A stretch of DNA of 64,000 nt, from the NCBI GenBank assembly GCA_027066365.1, contig JAMONV010000004.1:88319-152318 (forward strand). The letters are read 5' to 3'. Made by a program: the position numbers and the translations under genes. This DNA comes from Flavobacteriales bacterium. GTDB taxonomy: Bacteria; Bacteroidota; Bacteroidia; Flavobacteriales; Flavobacteriaceae. Positions 44,902-54,895 of the stretch are shown here, piece by piece (the first letter of the stretch is position 1; every line of letters starts with the position of its first letter). The notes under the pieces were generated by a model. That model saw only the letters and a list, made by a program, of their open reading frames with translations. It had not been told where the DNA came from and did no database searches.

Positions 44902-47169
44902 ATGGTGCAGAATCTGGATATGATCAAAAAAGTATATGCTTCTATACCCGAGCGTGTAGATGCGGCGAAAAAAATTCTCGGTCGTCCCATGACGCTTTCC
45001 GAGAAAATTTTATACAGCCATTTATGGGAAGGAATGCCCTCTCGTGCCTATGAACGCGCCAGGGATTATGTGAAGTTCAAAGTGGATCGCGTTGCTATGC
45101 AAGACGCCACCGCTCAAATGGCGCTTTTGCAATTTATGCTTGCCGGCAAAGACAAAGTGGCCGTGCCCACCACCGTTCATTTGGATCATCTGATCCAAGC
45201 TTACATGGGCGCCGATAAAGATTTGCAAGAAGCCATTAACCGAAACAATGAAGTATATAACTTTCTGGAATCGGCATCGAAGCGATACGGTATCGGTTTT
45301 TGGAAACCAGGTGCGGGAATTATTCATCAAGTAGTGCTTGAAAATTATGCTTTCCCGGGCGGGATGATGATCGGAACCGACTCGCATACACCCAACGCCG
45401 GCGGGCTCGGCATGATTGCCATTGGTGTGGGCGGTGCCGATGCGGTGGACGCTATGGCCGGAATGCCATGGGAGCTGAAATGGCCTAAATTAATCGGTGT
45501 GAAGCTTACCGGAAAACTCAGCGGTTGGTCGGCACCTAAGGATGTGATTTTGAAAGTAGCCGGAATCCTTACCGTTAAAGGTGGCACGGGAGCCATTATA
45601 GAATATTTCGGGGAAGGTGCAAAAAGTATTTCCGCAACGGGTAAAGGAACCATTTGTAATATGGGTGCCGAAGTGGGGGCTACCACTTCCAATTTCGCAT
45701 ACGACGAAGCCATGGAACGATACTTGCGTGCCACCGGGCGCAACGAAGTGGCCGATGCCGCCAATGCCATTAAAGAATACCTGCAAGCGGATCCGGAAGT
45801 GTATGAAAATCCCAAAAAATACTACGACCAAGTCATTGAAATCAATTTGGACGAATTGGAACCTCACCTCAACGGTCCTTTTACGCCCGACTTGGACACG
45901 CCCGTTTCGGAAATGAAAAAACGAGCACGCGAAAACGATTGGCCTTTAAATCTCGAGTGGGGGCTTATCGGTTCGTGTACCAATTCATCCTATGAAGATT
46001 TGTCACGTGCCGCTTCCGTAGCCAAGCAAGCTTTGGAAAAAGGTATCAAACCGAAAGCCGAAATCGGTATTAATCCGGGATCGGAACAAGTGCGTTATAC
46101 CGCCGAACGGGACGGATTCTTGGATATTTTCGAAAAATTAGGCGCTAAAATTTTCACTAATGCTTGCGGACCTTGTATCGGACAATGGCGACGGGACGAT
46201 GTGGCCGATCAGCACAGAAATTCCATTGTTCATTCCTTTAACCGTAACTTCGTGAAACGTAACGACGGCAATCCCAATACGCATGCCTTTGTCGCATCGC
46301 CCGAAATGGTTATGGCACTGGCCATCGCCGGAAGACTGGATTTTGATCCGCGCACCGATACTTTAATCAATGAAAAAGGCGAAGAAGTTCGTTTGGAAGA
46401 TCCATCCGGTTGGGAATTGCCTCCGAAAGGCTTTGAAGTGGACGAGCCGGGCTTTATCCCGCCCTGCGATGATTGTCAAGATACGGAAATTATCGTTAGG
46501 CCCGATAGTGAACGTTTGCAATTACTCACTCCTTTCCCGGCATGGAACGGAGACAACATTTATGATGCACCGCTTTTGATCAAAGTCAAGGGTAAATGCA
46601 CTACCGACCATATTTCACCTGCCGGACCTTGGTTGAAATACAGGGGACATTTAGACCATATCTCCGATAACCTTCTTTCCGGTGGTGTGAATGCTTTCAC
46701 GGGCAAAACGGGTGAAACTAAAAATCCCTTAACAGGAAAATACGAACAGGTTTCCAAAGTGGCGCGTGACCTGAAAGAAGCCAAATTGCAAAGCGTGATT
46801 GTAGGTGACCATAACTACGGCGAGGGTTCCTCGCGCGAGCATGCCGCTATGGAACCGCGTCATTTGGGTGTGATTGCCGTCATTGTGAAGTCTTTTGCCC
46901 GCATACATGAAACCAACTTGAAAAAACAAGGGTTGTTGGCGCTGACTTTTGCCAATGAAAACGATTACGAGAAAATTCGTGAAGACGATCGTTTCAACTT
47001 CGTCGATTTGAATGAATTTGCACCCGGTAAACCTTTGACCGTTGAAATTATTCATTCCGGTAAAACCGTGGACATTATCCAAGTAAATCATACCTATAAC
47101 GAAGAACAAATCGAATGGTTCAAGGCCGGAAGCGCGTTGAACTATTTGCGCAAACTTCAATCGATGTAA
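44902..47169 (+). CDS. acn: Aconitate hydratase (mitochondrial-type)
   Basis: 755 residues, the length and motif order of mitochondrial-type aconitase, not of AcnB. The three 4Fe-4S cysteines are visible: one in [12 protein letters not shown] and two in [11 protein letters not shown]. Other active-site blocks are [14 protein letters not shown], and in the swivelling domain [15 protein letters not shown]. Interconverts citrate and isocitrate in the TCA cycle. Preceded by a consensus promoter and followed by a strong terminator, so it is a single-gene unit. Confidence 0.95.
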   Translation: MVQNLDMIKKVYASIPERVDAAKKILGRPMTLSEKILYSHLWEGMPSRAYERARDYVKFKVDRVAMQDATAQMALLQFMLAGKDKVAVPTTVHLDHLIQAYMGADKDLQEAINRNNEVYNFLESASKRYGIGFWKPGAGIIHQVVLENYAFPGGMMIGTDSHTPNAGGLGMIAIGVGGADAVDAMAGMPWELKWPKLIGVKLTGKLSGWSAPKDVILKVAGILTVKGGTGAIIEYFGEGAKSISATGKGTICNMGAEVGATTSNFAYDEAMERYLRATGRNEVADAANAIKEYLQADPEVYENPKKYYDQVIEINLDELEPHLNGPFTPDLDTPVSEMKKRARENDWPLNLEWGLIGSCTNSSYEDLSRAASVAKQALEKGIKPKAEIGINPGSEQVRYTAERDGFLDIFEKLGAKIFTNACGPCIGQWRRDDVADQHRNSIVHSFNRNFVKRNDGNPNTHAFVASPEMVMALAIAGRLDFDPRTDTLINEKGEEVRLEDPSGWELPPKGFEVDEPGFIPPCDDCQDTEIIVRPDSERLQLLTPFPAWNGDNIYDAPLLIKVKGKCTTDHISPAGPWLKYRGHLDHISDNLLSGGVNAFTGKTGETKNPLTGKYEQVSKVARDLKEAKLQSVIVGDHNYGEGSSREHAAMEPRHLGVIAVIVKSFARIHETNLKKQGLLALTFANENDYEKIREDDRFNFVDLNEFAPGKPLTVEIIHSGKTVDIIQVNHTYNEEQIEWFKAGSALNYLRKLQSM

Positions 47170-47199
47170 CCGGATATTTGGTGTGGTAACAAAAAAAAG

Positions 47200-47227
47200 G
47201 ACCGCCGGACAGCGGCGGTCTTTTTTT
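47200..47227 (+). terminator. Terminator of the aconitase gene
   Basis: Perfect 8-bp stem GACCGCCG / CGGCGGTC with a 5-base loop followed by seven T, 31 bp after the stop. Confidence 0.93.
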
Positions 47228-47379
47228 GTTCAATCCGAAGAAGGAGATAGCTTTATTTCGGTCGGAATGAAACTTGTTCCGCCAGTGCGTGCGATAAGTA
47301 TTGGGATATCGTTTCCCGACCCGCCTAAAAAAAAACCTGCCGGGATGGCAATTAATTGTCACGGTTATATGAGAAAACC

Positions 47380-48348
47380 TTATTCCTGAGGGTTTTCGTT
47401 GAGCAACCGGTTGATTTTTTGCATATCAGGTGTGATGATAACTTCGATGCGGCGGTTTTGTGCCCGGTGTGCGGGAGTGTCGTTGGGAACGACGGGATGA
47501 TATTTGCTACGTCCGGCGGCAATCAGACGCTTGGGATCGATATTTTTGTTTTTTAGAATTTCCCGTACAACGGTTGTTGCCCGCTTGACGGAAAGATCCC
47601 AATTATCTTCGATGAATTGATTGCCATGGTAGGGAACGTTGTCGGTGTGTCCTTCAATCATAATTTCCAAATCGGGGTTATCGGCCAGTATGCGCGCGAT
47701 TTTGCGGATGGCGTTCAGGCCGTTGCTTCGCAATTTCCAACTTCCCGAATCGAAGAGCAATTTGTTTTGCATGGAAATGTGAATTTTGCCGTCTTTCATT
47801 GTGACCGAGAGACCTTGTTGTTTGAATTCGTTCAGTGAAGCGGAAAGACTTTCTTTCACTTTGTTGAGTAAGACGTCTTTTTCATGGATGAGTGCTTCCA
47901 AGCGGTTAATTCGGGCGGATCGAGCTTCCAGTTGGGTGCGTAGTTTTTCCAATGTTTGTTTTTCTTCGGTTAGTCGTTTTTCTTTGGCTTCCAATTCCCG
48001 TATTAATTCCCGGGTTTTAATGGATTGTGCTTCCAATGCCGCCGAACTTTTTTGGGTTAGGGCGTCGTAGGAAGCTTGGAGGTTTTTGTATGCTTTTTCG
48101 GTGGAATTGTAGAGTGCCTGCAGGGTTTGATGTTCCTTTTTTAGGTTTTCCAATTCGGTTTTGCAGCGTTTATAATGGGTTCCGAATTGAAGCGAAGCGT
48201 TTTTCAGACTGTCGTTTTCTTCTTGCAAATCCATCAGATTGGCATGTTCGGTGTTGTATCGTTCTTGCAGTTCGTCGAATTTTTTCTTGCTTACGCATGA
48301 ATGGAGAAGAAAAATCATTACTAACAGACTCGACCATGTTTTTTTCAT
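47380..48348 (-). CDS. OmpA-family peptidoglycan-binding lipoprotein with coiled coil
   Basis: 322 residues. Lipoprotein signal (IFLLHSC, Cys18), a long coiled coil (about 22-175, rich in Glu, Leu and Lys), then an OmpA C-terminal domain (about 185-310) with NPDLEIMIEGHTDNVPY, NWDLSVKRATTVVREI and AAGRSKYHPV. The domain binds diaminopimelate of the cell wall and so links the outer membrane to it. The coiled coil may span the periplasm or form oligomers. No partner is adjacent. Confidence 0.88.
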   Translation of the reverse strand: MKKTWSSLLVMIFLLHSCVSKKKFDELQERYNTEHANLMDLQEENDSLKNASLQFGTHYKRCKTELENLKKEHQTLQALYNSTEKAYKNLQASYDALTQKSSAALEAQSIKTRELIRELEAKEKRLTEEKQTLEKLRTQLEARSARINRLEALIHEKDVLLNKVKESLSASLNEFKQQGLSVTMKDGKIHISMQNKLLFDSGSWKLRSNGLNAIRKIARILADNPDLEIMIEGHTDNVPYHGNQFIEDNWDLSVKRATTVVREILKNKNIDPKRLIAAGRSKYHPVVPNDTPAHRAQNRRIEVIITPDMQKINRLLNENPQE

Positions 48349-48355
48349 AACCTTT

Positions 48356-49210
48356 TTATTTTATAAATATTACGCTTAAAATTCCCGTTGCGATGGCCAA
48401 TTTTATAGTCATATAGGCCGGTTTATAATTTTTTTTCCGGTAAAAAACATAAACGGCACTCATGAGGAAAACGTAGAAAAGTAAATAATATTGGACAAAC
48501 CGGAAGGGTGTTTGTTTCAGTATAAATAGAATCGAGGGTATGAGTAATGTAAACAATCCCGTTAAAAGGCGTTTGTAGGCCTTTTCGTTCAGTTTTGTTA
48601 ATGCCGTTTGGATGTTTCCCGCCACATCACCTTTGATGGTTAAATGGTTTTTGATAAATTCTTTAATTAATAAGGTGAGGAAGAATAACCACCCGCCTGA
48701 AATAATTAATGTATCCGCTTTTTTGAAGAAGAGCATTAGTCCGAAAAACGGGTAAAGGATTAGGAGACTAACGCTGATTTCATGAATGAAAGCTTTTTTT
48801 TGCCATTTGTGGGAATAGAGCCAGATAAGTAGTAAATATACGCTGAAAAATAAGACGGCTTTTAATGAAATCATGGATGCCGAAATCACGCTCAAGGCAT
48901 TGAGAATGAAATACAAGTAGAGCTTATTTCCCGTTGACACATTACTTTCCAAAACGGTTAAGTGAGGTCGATTAATCAGGTCGCGTTTGCGGTTATAGAA
49001 ATTATTGATGATGTATCCGGCCGCAATGGCAAACGAGGTAGCTAGAAGCATGTAAATAAATCTTTGTTGCCATAGAATTTCTTTGAAAGAACGACCGGGT
49101 TCGAATAAAAATTTGGCCGTGAGCAATTGTGCTATCAACAGTGCCGTAACATTTTGAAAACGGACACTGGAAAGCAGAGCCGCCAGTTTAATTTGAATAG
49201 AAGATGACAT
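48356..49210 (-). CDS. UbiA-family prenyltransferase with altered Asp motifs
   Basis: 284 residues from the ATG at 49210, which overlaps the stop of the upstream kinase gene by one base; the longer frame is only shadow sequence. About eight membrane helices. The first substrate motif reads NNFYNRKRDLINRP; relatives in Flavobacteriia normally have NNFYD, so one magnesium-binding Asp is Asn here, and the second motif reads KNHLTIKGD where KDLENIKGD is usual. The family (geranylgeranylglyceryl-phosphate or similar prenyl transfer) travels with mevalonate genes in Flavobacteriia, as here. Activity is uncertain because of the substitutions. Confidence 0.75.
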   Translation of the reverse strand: MSSSIQIKLAALLSSVRFQNVTALLIAQLLTAKFLFEPGRSFKEILWQQRFIYMLLATSFAIAAGYIINNFYNRKRDLINRPHLTVLESNVSTGNKLYLYFILNALSVISASMISLKAVLFFSVYLLLIWLYSHKWQKKAFIHEISVSLLILYPFFGLMLFFKKADTLIISGGWLFFLTLLIKEFIKNHLTIKGDVAGNIQTALTKLNEKAYKRLLTGLFTLLIPSILFILKQTPFRFVQYYLLFYVFLMSAVYVFYRKKNYKPAYMTIKLAIATGILSVIFIK

Positions 49211-50154
49211 TAAAATCTGTAAATCACTTCCAGTTTGTAATCTTTGAGCTCTTGTTTGGTTTTTTCGAAGTCTTCCGTGAAGCCTAAAATATAACCTCCG
49301 CCGCCCGAACCGCATAGTTTCAAATAATATTTGTCGGACTTCAGACCTTTTTGCCAAACCTCTAGCAAGTTAGTGGGAATCATAGGGGTAAAATGACGGT
49401 AGACCACTTGTGAGAGTTGTTTCACGTTGCCGATAAGGTTTTTGAAATCGCCTTTGAGGAAATCTTGCACACAGACATTTGTGTGTTTGATGAATTCTTC
49501 CTTCAATACTTTTCTAAAGCCTTCGTCTTTGAGTTTTTCCATAAAAATTTGCACCATGGGTCCTGTTTCGCCGGTTTTACCGGAATCGATAAGAAATATG
49601 GCACCTTTTCCTTGCGGGTTTTCTTTGGGGGGTATTCCGGTGGGTTCCAAATCGTTTTTGGAATGGATTAAAATAGGCACGCTTAAATAGCTGTTGAGTG
49701 GGTCTAGTCCGGAACTTTTTCCGTGAAAGAAGTCTTCCATGGCGGCAAAGACGGATTTCAGGTGCAAGAGTTTTTCGCGTGTGAGGTTTTCGAGCACCGA
49801 AATTTTATTTTTGGCATAGCGTTCATATACGGCTGCTACGATTGCGCCGGAGCTGCCGACGCCGTATCCTTCGGGTATATTGGAATCGAAATATAGCCCT
49901 TCGTCTAGGTCTTTTTTAAATTCTTTAAAATCGAGCTGTATTAAGTCGGGTTGTTCCCCGGCGCGTTGCCGGAGGAAATGGTAAAATTTTCTGAGGCTTT
50001 CATTAGACTTTATGACTTTCGGATTGTCAAGTTTACCTTTTTTCAATCCTCCTTTGTAGGTATCGTAGGGGATTGCCAGGCCTTTGGAGTTTTCGATGAT
50101 GCCGTATTCACCGAAGAGAAGAATTTTGGCGTAGTACATAGGGCCTTTTTTCAT
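49210..50154 (-). CDS. GHMP kinase, probable mevalonate kinase
   Basis: 314 residues from the ATG at 50154 (MKKGPMYYAKILLFGEYG); a more upstream ATG at 50172 adds six residues not seen in relatives. GHMP motif 1 is FGEYGII, motif 2 is GYGVGSSGAIVAAVY, the catalytic Asp lies in FFHGKSSGLDPLNSYL and motif 3 is LCGSGGGGYILGF. It phosphorylates mevalonate with ATP in isoprenoid synthesis. It is coupled to the prenyltransferase gene (TAATG) and lies close to diphosphomevalonate decarboxylase. Confidence 0.85.
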   Translation of the reverse strand: MKKGPMYYAKILLFGEYGIIENSKGLAIPYDTYKGGLKKGKLDNPKVIKSNESLRKFYHFLRQRAGEQPDLIQLDFKEFKKDLDEGLYFDSNIPEGYGVGSSGAIVAAVYERYAKNKISVLENLTREKLLHLKSVFAAMEDFFHGKSSGLDPLNSYLSVPILIHSKNDLEPTGIPPKENPQGKGAIFLIDSGKTGETGPMVQIFMEKLKDEGFRKVLKEEFIKHTNVCVQDFLKGDFKNLIGNVKQLSQVVYRHFTPMIPTNLLEVWQKGLKSDKYYLKLCGSGGGGYILGFTEDFEKTKQELKDYKLEVIYRF

Positions 50155-50185
50155 AACCGGAAATTTATGCAAGCAAGTTAGTAAA

Positions 50186-50219
50186 AAAATAAAAAATCCC
50201 GCCTAAGTAAAGACGGGAT
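50186..50219 (-). terminator. Terminator of the lipoprotein gene
   Basis: ATCCCG / CGGGAT stem (50196-50201 and 50214-50219) with a 12-base loop; on the minus strand the stem runs into T6. It lies 23 bp after the stop of the gene at 50242-51063. Confidence 0.75.
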
Positions 50220-50241
50220 GGAAATGTCCATGGTATTTTTG

Positions 50242-51063
50242 TTAGTTGCAATTGTCGTAGGTAACCTCCATGGTATTGGTGGCATTTCCGCGATCATCGG
50301 TCGATTCGAATGAAGTCGGGAAATTTTTATTGTTGTATGTGATTGTAGTGAGTTCAATATCGGTGGACGGATTGGTCCCGTATATATGTTTTTCGTAACG
50401 TGTTACGTTATTGACACGGGTTTGGGGGTAGGTTTGTGTGGATACATTATCAAAAGCTCGTTTGCCGTCATCATATTCAAACATGTATTCTTCTTTTAGG
50501 GTGTTCATGTCGGCCGTGTCATAAAGTTTGATATTGGTTACATTATCACCGGTATAGGTGAGCACTTCGGTTTCGTCGGTGGGGTTGGCACCGTTGTTCC
50601 ATAAGTCATAATCCTGAATTCTAATTTGTGTTACTTTGTCATTGTTGTAGGAATAACTGATGGTCCATGCTAAAGAGGAATTACCGTTTTGAAGCAAAAC
50701 GAGTTCCCGTTGGGTGGTTTTATCGTTTTGTATGGTGTAATTTACTTTGGCTACGACTTGCCCTTGGATGAGTATATCGATTCTGCTTAACAAGCCTTTG
50801 GTTTCGTCTTGATAAATATAATTGTATCTGTATGAAGTTCCATCGGAAAAATTTCTTACTTTATGGTCAATCAGGTTTTTTCTGTAAAAATATGTAGTCG
50901 ATTCGTTTTTATTAGGATCGGCATGATCGGTGTAGTTAAGTGACTTGGGTAAGCATTCGTAAGTTTGTTCTTCTTCGTTGTTTTTTTCGTCGTCTTTGTT
51001 TTTCTTGTTGCAACCGGCGGTCAAAACGGATGTAATAATAATCAGGTAGAATAACTTTTTCAT
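50242..51063 (-). CDS. Lipoprotein of unknown function with YD-like strands
   Basis: 273 residues. Lipoprotein signal SVLTAGC (Cys18) followed by an acidic/lysine linker. The mature part is a series of short strands of the type YxYxxDxxxxI with many Tyr, Asn and Asp (for example SYSYNNDKVTQIRI, LTYTGDNVTNIKLYD), like a short YD-repeat or DUF4595-type sheet. No catalytic motif. Probably on the cell surface or periplasmic face of the outer membrane. It lies between two mevalonate genes but has its own terminator. Confidence 0.65.
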   Translation of the reverse strand: MKKLFYLIIITSVLTAGCNKKNKDDEKNNEEEQTYECLPKSLNYTDHADPNKNESTTYFYRKNLIDHKVRNFSDGTSYRYNYIYQDETKGLLSRIDILIQGQVVAKVNYTIQNDKTTQRELVLLQNGNSSLAWTISYSYNNDKVTQIRIQDYDLWNNGANPTDETEVLTYTGDNVTNIKLYDTADMNTLKEEYMFEYDDGKRAFDNVSTQTYPQTRVNNVTRYEKHIYGTNPSTDIELTTITYNNKNFPTSFESTDDRGNATNTMEVTYDNCN

Positions 51064-51109
51064 GGGATAAAATTTTCGGTTTTAGTTGCTACAAATATAG
51101 TGAATTTTA

Positions 51110-52198
51110 TTATAAGATTTCGTCTTTGATGATTTTTATTTCGGGAAATTGTTTGGCGAATGCAATGGCGTTTTGCAGGTCTTTTTGTGGAAAAATCAAG
51201 TGGAGATTGGCGCCGGCATCCAGTGTAAAATAGAGTTTTGCATGGGTTTGTTTACGGAAATTCCATAGTTTCAAAATCATATCGAGCGTTTCGGGTTTCA
51301 TGAGGATATAGGCGGGATGTGAGCTCATCATTAGGGCGTGCAGGGTAAGGGCTTCTTCTTCGATGATTTGTCCGAAGGTTTCCGTATCGCCTTGTTGTAA
51401 GGCTATACTCAATTTATCCAATTGTTTTTTCACCGATTGTATGCGTCCGGGTTTGAACGGGTGATTATCAATCAATGCATGTCCGCGGGTGCTGGAGACG
51501 GTTTTGGTAGCCGTATCCAAGAGGAAAATCCAATCGTGCATTTGATGAAAATCCGGGTGAAGGGGGAAAGGAAAATCGATGGCATAAAGGTCGTTTGAGC
51601 CGGGGATGGATTCGTGTTTTCCCCATATTTGAATGCCGGATGCTGTGCTTCGGGCGGCACTTCCGGAACCGAGTCGTGCCAGGAATGAGGTTTTATAAGC
51701 AAGAAAATCACGGTTGATGCCGGGGAACAGGTATTGTTCCAGTTGTATGATTATTTTGGCCAATGCGGCAAATCCGCTGGCGGATGAAGCGATTCCGCTG
51801 GAGTGGGGGAAGGTGTTTTTGCTGCGAAAAGTCCATTCAAAGTGATTTAAATAAGGTGCATATGGTTCTATACGCTTAAAGAAAATTTGGATTTTTTTTT
51901 CGAATTGTTTGTTGCGTTTTCCTTCGAAATAAAATTTGAAGGTGATTTTTTCGGAACCGGAATTGGAGCGGACGGCTTCGGCTTGTGTGACGGTTTTGCT
52001 TCGGCTCAAGGTAAAACTAAGTGAAGCGTTCATAGGAATTTGAAGTCCTTTTTTTCCCCAATATTTGATCAAAGCGATGTTGGATGGTGCTTCGGTTTTG
52101 GCACTCCAATTGCCGGGTATTGAATCGAGTGTACGATGAATTTGGAAATCTTCTTCGGTAAAATGAGCTGGCATGAGCAATTTTATTAATGCGTTCAA
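51110..52198 (-). CDS. mvaD: Diphosphomevalonate decarboxylase
   Basis: 362 residues. Converts diphosphomevalonate to isopentenyl diphosphate with ATP. Motifs: SNIALIKYWGKK near residue 40, substrate loop NASLSFTLSRSKT, and the ATP loop HSSGIASSASGFAALAK. The start at 52198 lies 2 bp after the stop of the ZIP gene; a second ATG at 52174 (MPAHFTEEDF) is also possible. With the kinase and prenyltransferase nearby this marks the mevalonate route, normal for Flavobacteriia. Confidence 0.92.
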   Translation of the reverse strand: MNALIKLLMPAHFTEEDFQIHRTLDSIPGNWSAKTEAPSNIALIKYWGKKGLQIPMNASLSFTLSRSKTVTQAEAVRSNSGSEKITFKFYFEGKRNKQFEKKIQIFFKRIEPYAPYLNHFEWTFRSKNTFPHSSGIASSASGFAALAKIIIQLEQYLFPGINRDFLAYKTSFLARLGSGSAARSTASGIQIWGKHESIPGSNDLYAIDFPFPLHPDFHQMHDWIFLLDTATKTVSSTRGHALIDNHPFKPGRIQSVKKQLDKLSIALQQGDTETFGQIIEEEALTLHALMMSSHPAYILMKPETLDMILKLWNFRKQTHAKLYFTLDAGANLHLIFPQKDLQNAIAFAKQFPEIKIIKDEIL

Positions 52199-52200
52199 AT

Positions 52201-52875
52201 TTACATGAAATATGCCAATGTGAAAGCCAGTATAACGGTGGCGAATTTTTTTAGCCGGAATTGGTGTGATCGGTCGCTTTCAAATAAAATGGTTGTGCTG
52301 ACATGGGTTAATACACCCGTCACAAATGCCGAAACCAACGGGGTGTTTTGCTTAAGCGCTTCAAAATGTTCTCCCGCCCATGTGCCCAATGGCGACATCA
52401 ATGAGAAGGCTATTAGAATTAGAAGGGTTTTGGTGAGGTTTCCGCTTTGCATGACAAAAGCGGTTAATACCATGGCTATGGGAAGTTTATGGATCAATAT
52501 GGCGTGTAAATAGGCATGCGAATGCAATTGATGGACGGGGAGTCCTTCGGTGAATGCATGGAGGAAAAGACCGGTTATGAGTCCGGTGCGAAGCGATTGG
52601 AATTGCCCTTGTTCGTGCCCGTGTTCTAGCCCGTGTGAGAAAAAATCCAAAGTGAGCTGAAAAATCAGCCCTGTCAACAGAAACAAGCCGGTTGTTTTAA
52701 TGCCGAAGGTTTGATTTCGGTAGATTTCCGGTAGCAAGTGAAAGACAATGACGGCGAAGAGATAAGCGCCGCTGAAGGTTAGCAGGAATTTGTGAAAACG
52801 GTTGTTGTTTTTCAGCAGGAATGTGAGTGCGCCACCGGCCAGTACGCTTGCCGTGAGGAGTAAATAGTCTGTCAT
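52201..52875 (-). CDS. ZIP-family divalent metal transporter
   Basis: 224 residues, seven or eight membrane helices. Metal-binding residues of the ZIP fold are visible: FHLLPEIYR in helix 2, a His-rich loop HGLEHGHEQG, LHAFTEGLP (helix 4 signature HxxxEG) and HKLPIAMVL (helix 5). It should import Zn or Fe. It overlaps the upstream TPR gene by 4 bp (ATGA) and is 2 bp before mvaD, so the three may be cotranscribed. Confidence 0.88.
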   Translation of the reverse strand: MTDYLLLTASVLAGGALTFLLKNNNRFHKFLLTFSGAYLFAVIVFHLLPEIYRNQTFGIKTTGLFLLTGLIFQLTLDFFSHGLEHGHEQGQFQSLRTGLITGLFLHAFTEGLPVHQLHSHAYLHAILIHKLPIAMVLTAFVMQSGNLTKTLLILIAFSLMSPLGTWAGEHFEALKQNTPLVSAFVTGVLTHVSTTILFESDRSHQFRLKKFATVILAFTLAYFM

Positions 52876-54671
52876 AGTTCGGGTGTTTTAAGTTTTTCGT
52901 AGTATTCGGCAGCTTGATCATGTCTGAATCCTTGCGGATAATCCAACAAAATACGTTTGAAATAATCACGTGCTTTGGAGTAGTCCTTCAAATAATCGGC
53001 AAAGATAGTACCCAAGTGATATAAGGCTTCTTCACGCAGGGTTTTTTCGGTGGGATATGTCAAAATTTCATTCCAATAATTGACGGCAAGTTGATATTGT
53101 GCCGTTTTTTCAGCGGCTACGGCTTGCAGGTATAAAATATCGTCATAGATTTTTTGATTTTTGAAAACGGATTTCAGACTGTCGGCTTGACGGATAAGTT
53201 TTCGGTAATTTCGAGCGAAAAATTCAAAGTAAAGTTTCGAGAAAGCTTTTAGTCCTGCTTGGATGGTATCACCCGGTTTACGGTTGGAGATGATAATAAA
53301 GTCCAATAGTAATGCATCGTTGGCGATATTTCGGTCGGCGGCTTTTTTAAGGGTTTTGAGGGTGCGGTGTGCCCAGTCGAAGTCGCCTTCGAGGAAGGAA
53401 GCCAGTCCTGTTTTGTAAACGGCCCGGTATCCGGTTTCGGTGTAGGGATTTTCTTCTTTAAGAAGCGTGAATTGAATGGCGGCGCGGTCAAATTGTTTTT
53501 GAAGCAATAAAATATCGCCTTGCATTTCTTTCCACCGGGCAATGTATTTTCCGGCGGAAGTGGTTCGAATCAATGAATCGAGAAATTGATAGGCTTTAGG
53601 GTATTGTTTAAGTTGCAAGAAAGTTTCGGCGATTTCACGGTTGATTTGTTGGCGTAATTGAAGGTTTTGGATTGTAGTGGCGCGTTTTTTCCATTGGGGT
53701 ATCAATTCGTTTAGTTTTTGCGGGTTGTTTCGGTTTAATTCTCTTTCGATACGTGTTTCCAGGACCTTGATTCGTTCACCGGTTTCGGATTGGTTGTTTT
53801 GTGCTTCTTGTTTCAAAAAATCCAATATTTGGCGGGCGGTTAGGTAATTCCGGTTATCGAAGGCTTCTTGAGCCAGATAAAATAAATCGTTTTTTCCGGT
53901 TTTGCCGCGTAAATAAAGTCCTTTGGCTTGGATGAAAGCCTGTTTAAAATTATTTTCTCTGACATATAGCCATTGCAAAAGTTTCAAATAAACCGGCTGC
54001 GGATTGTTGGTAATTTTTCGAATGAGAACGGTTTTTAATTGCCGGTTGTAGCGATTGGCCGGATTGGTCGTAATATATTTGCTTAGGTTGGCGGTAACAT
54101 ATCGAAAATAGAACGGTTTGCTTTCGGCCGCTTGAATGAAGGTTTCCATCATGGGTTGGAGTTGACCTTGTTCTGCGTATATTTCGGCCATGTCCAAGTA
54201 AGCAATTCCGGGATTAAGGGTTACATATCGGGATAATATATCCAAGGCTTGATTGTAGTAGCCGTAATTTTTGAATTTTCGTGCCACGGGTAAAAAGTCG
54301 GCGCGGCGGGTTTGAAGTAATTGATCGAGTTGCTTTAAAGTTTTGCGGGCACTTAGACTATCTCCGTCACGTATGGAGGCATGATAGGCGTCGACCAGAA
54401 AGACGGCATTTTTATATCTATCATAAGCTTCGGTGGCAAAACGCCGGGCTTTATTGAAATCTCCTTTGTAAAAATAAATTTTCAGAATGGCTTGATAGAC
54501 ATCATAGCGAAAGTTGCGTTTTTGATACCATTGCATAAAAATCGGATAAGCTTTTTCATATTCTCCGTCTTTTAGGTAAGATTTAGCCAAGGTCAGATTT
54601 TGGGCCGTAACGAATTGTAGCCCCGCAATCCATCCGATAAGTAAAGAGTATATGAGAAATTTTCTGTTCAT
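52872..54671 (-). CDS. Periplasmic TPR-repeat protein
   Basis: 599 residues from the ATG at 54671 (MNRKFLIYSLLIGWIAG...), which gives a complete signal peptide ending near VTAQ. The whole mature chain is tetratricopeptide or related helix pairs; clear units are AKSYLKDGEYEKAYPIFMQW, FLQLKQYPKAYQFLDSL and the last, SKARDYFKRILLDYPQGFRH. Superficially like TPR parts of the T9SS or gliding machinery (SprE/PorW type), but this is only similarity of layout. Coupled to the ZIP gene. Confidence 0.75.
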   Translation of the reverse strand: MNRKFLIYSLLIGWIAGLQFVTAQNLTLAKSYLKDGEYEKAYPIFMQWYQKRNFRYDVYQAILKIYFYKGDFNKARRFATEAYDRYKNAVFLVDAYHASIRDGDSLSARKTLKQLDQLLQTRRADFLPVARKFKNYGYYNQALDILSRYVTLNPGIAYLDMAEIYAEQGQLQPMMETFIQAAESKPFYFRYVTANLSKYITTNPANRYNRQLKTVLIRKITNNPQPVYLKLLQWLYVRENNFKQAFIQAKGLYLRGKTGKNDLFYLAQEAFDNRNYLTARQILDFLKQEAQNNQSETGERIKVLETRIERELNRNNPQKLNELIPQWKKRATTIQNLQLRQQINREIAETFLQLKQYPKAYQFLDSLIRTTSAGKYIARWKEMQGDILLLQKQFDRAAIQFTLLKEENPYTETGYRAVYKTGLASFLEGDFDWAHRTLKTLKKAADRNIANDALLLDFIIISNRKPGDTIQAGLKAFSKLYFEFFARNYRKLIRQADSLKSVFKNQKIYDDILYLQAVAAEKTAQYQLAVNYWNEILTYPTEKTLREEALYHLGTIFADYLKDYSKARDYFKRILLDYPQGFRHDQAAEYYEKLKTPEL

Positions 54672-54742
54672 TTGATTGGTAATCAATAAGTTGTGAGTTT
54701 TGGCATACGCTTTGTTTTTATTCCGTTGAAATCCAAAAAAAC

Positions 54743-54895
54743 ATGATTATGAATTCGCAAGAAAGATACAAAATCCTGAAAGAAAAAGCCAAATCTTTAT
54801 TACATAAAGGAAGTTTAAATGATTATTTACGAGTATTGCGTGAACTGGCCGGTCTGGAACAACAGATGGAAGTTGCTCCGGTGCATTGGAATTAA
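54743..54895 (+). CDS. Small conserved-type protein of 50 residues
   Basis: An ATG at 54743 opens a 50-codon frame to the TAA at 54893-54895 (start MIMNSQERYKILKEK, then LLHKGSLNDYLRVLRELAGL, end VAPVHWN). A helix pair with heptad-like leucines and no low-complexity bias argues for a real gene. I recall similar 45-60-residue proteins with the ERYxxLKEKA...YLRxLxEL pattern in other Flavobacteriia; function is unknown. It is divergent from the TPR gene. Confidence 0.6.
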   Translation: MIMNSQERYKILKEKAKSLLHKGSLNDYLRVLRELAGLEQQMEVAPVHWN

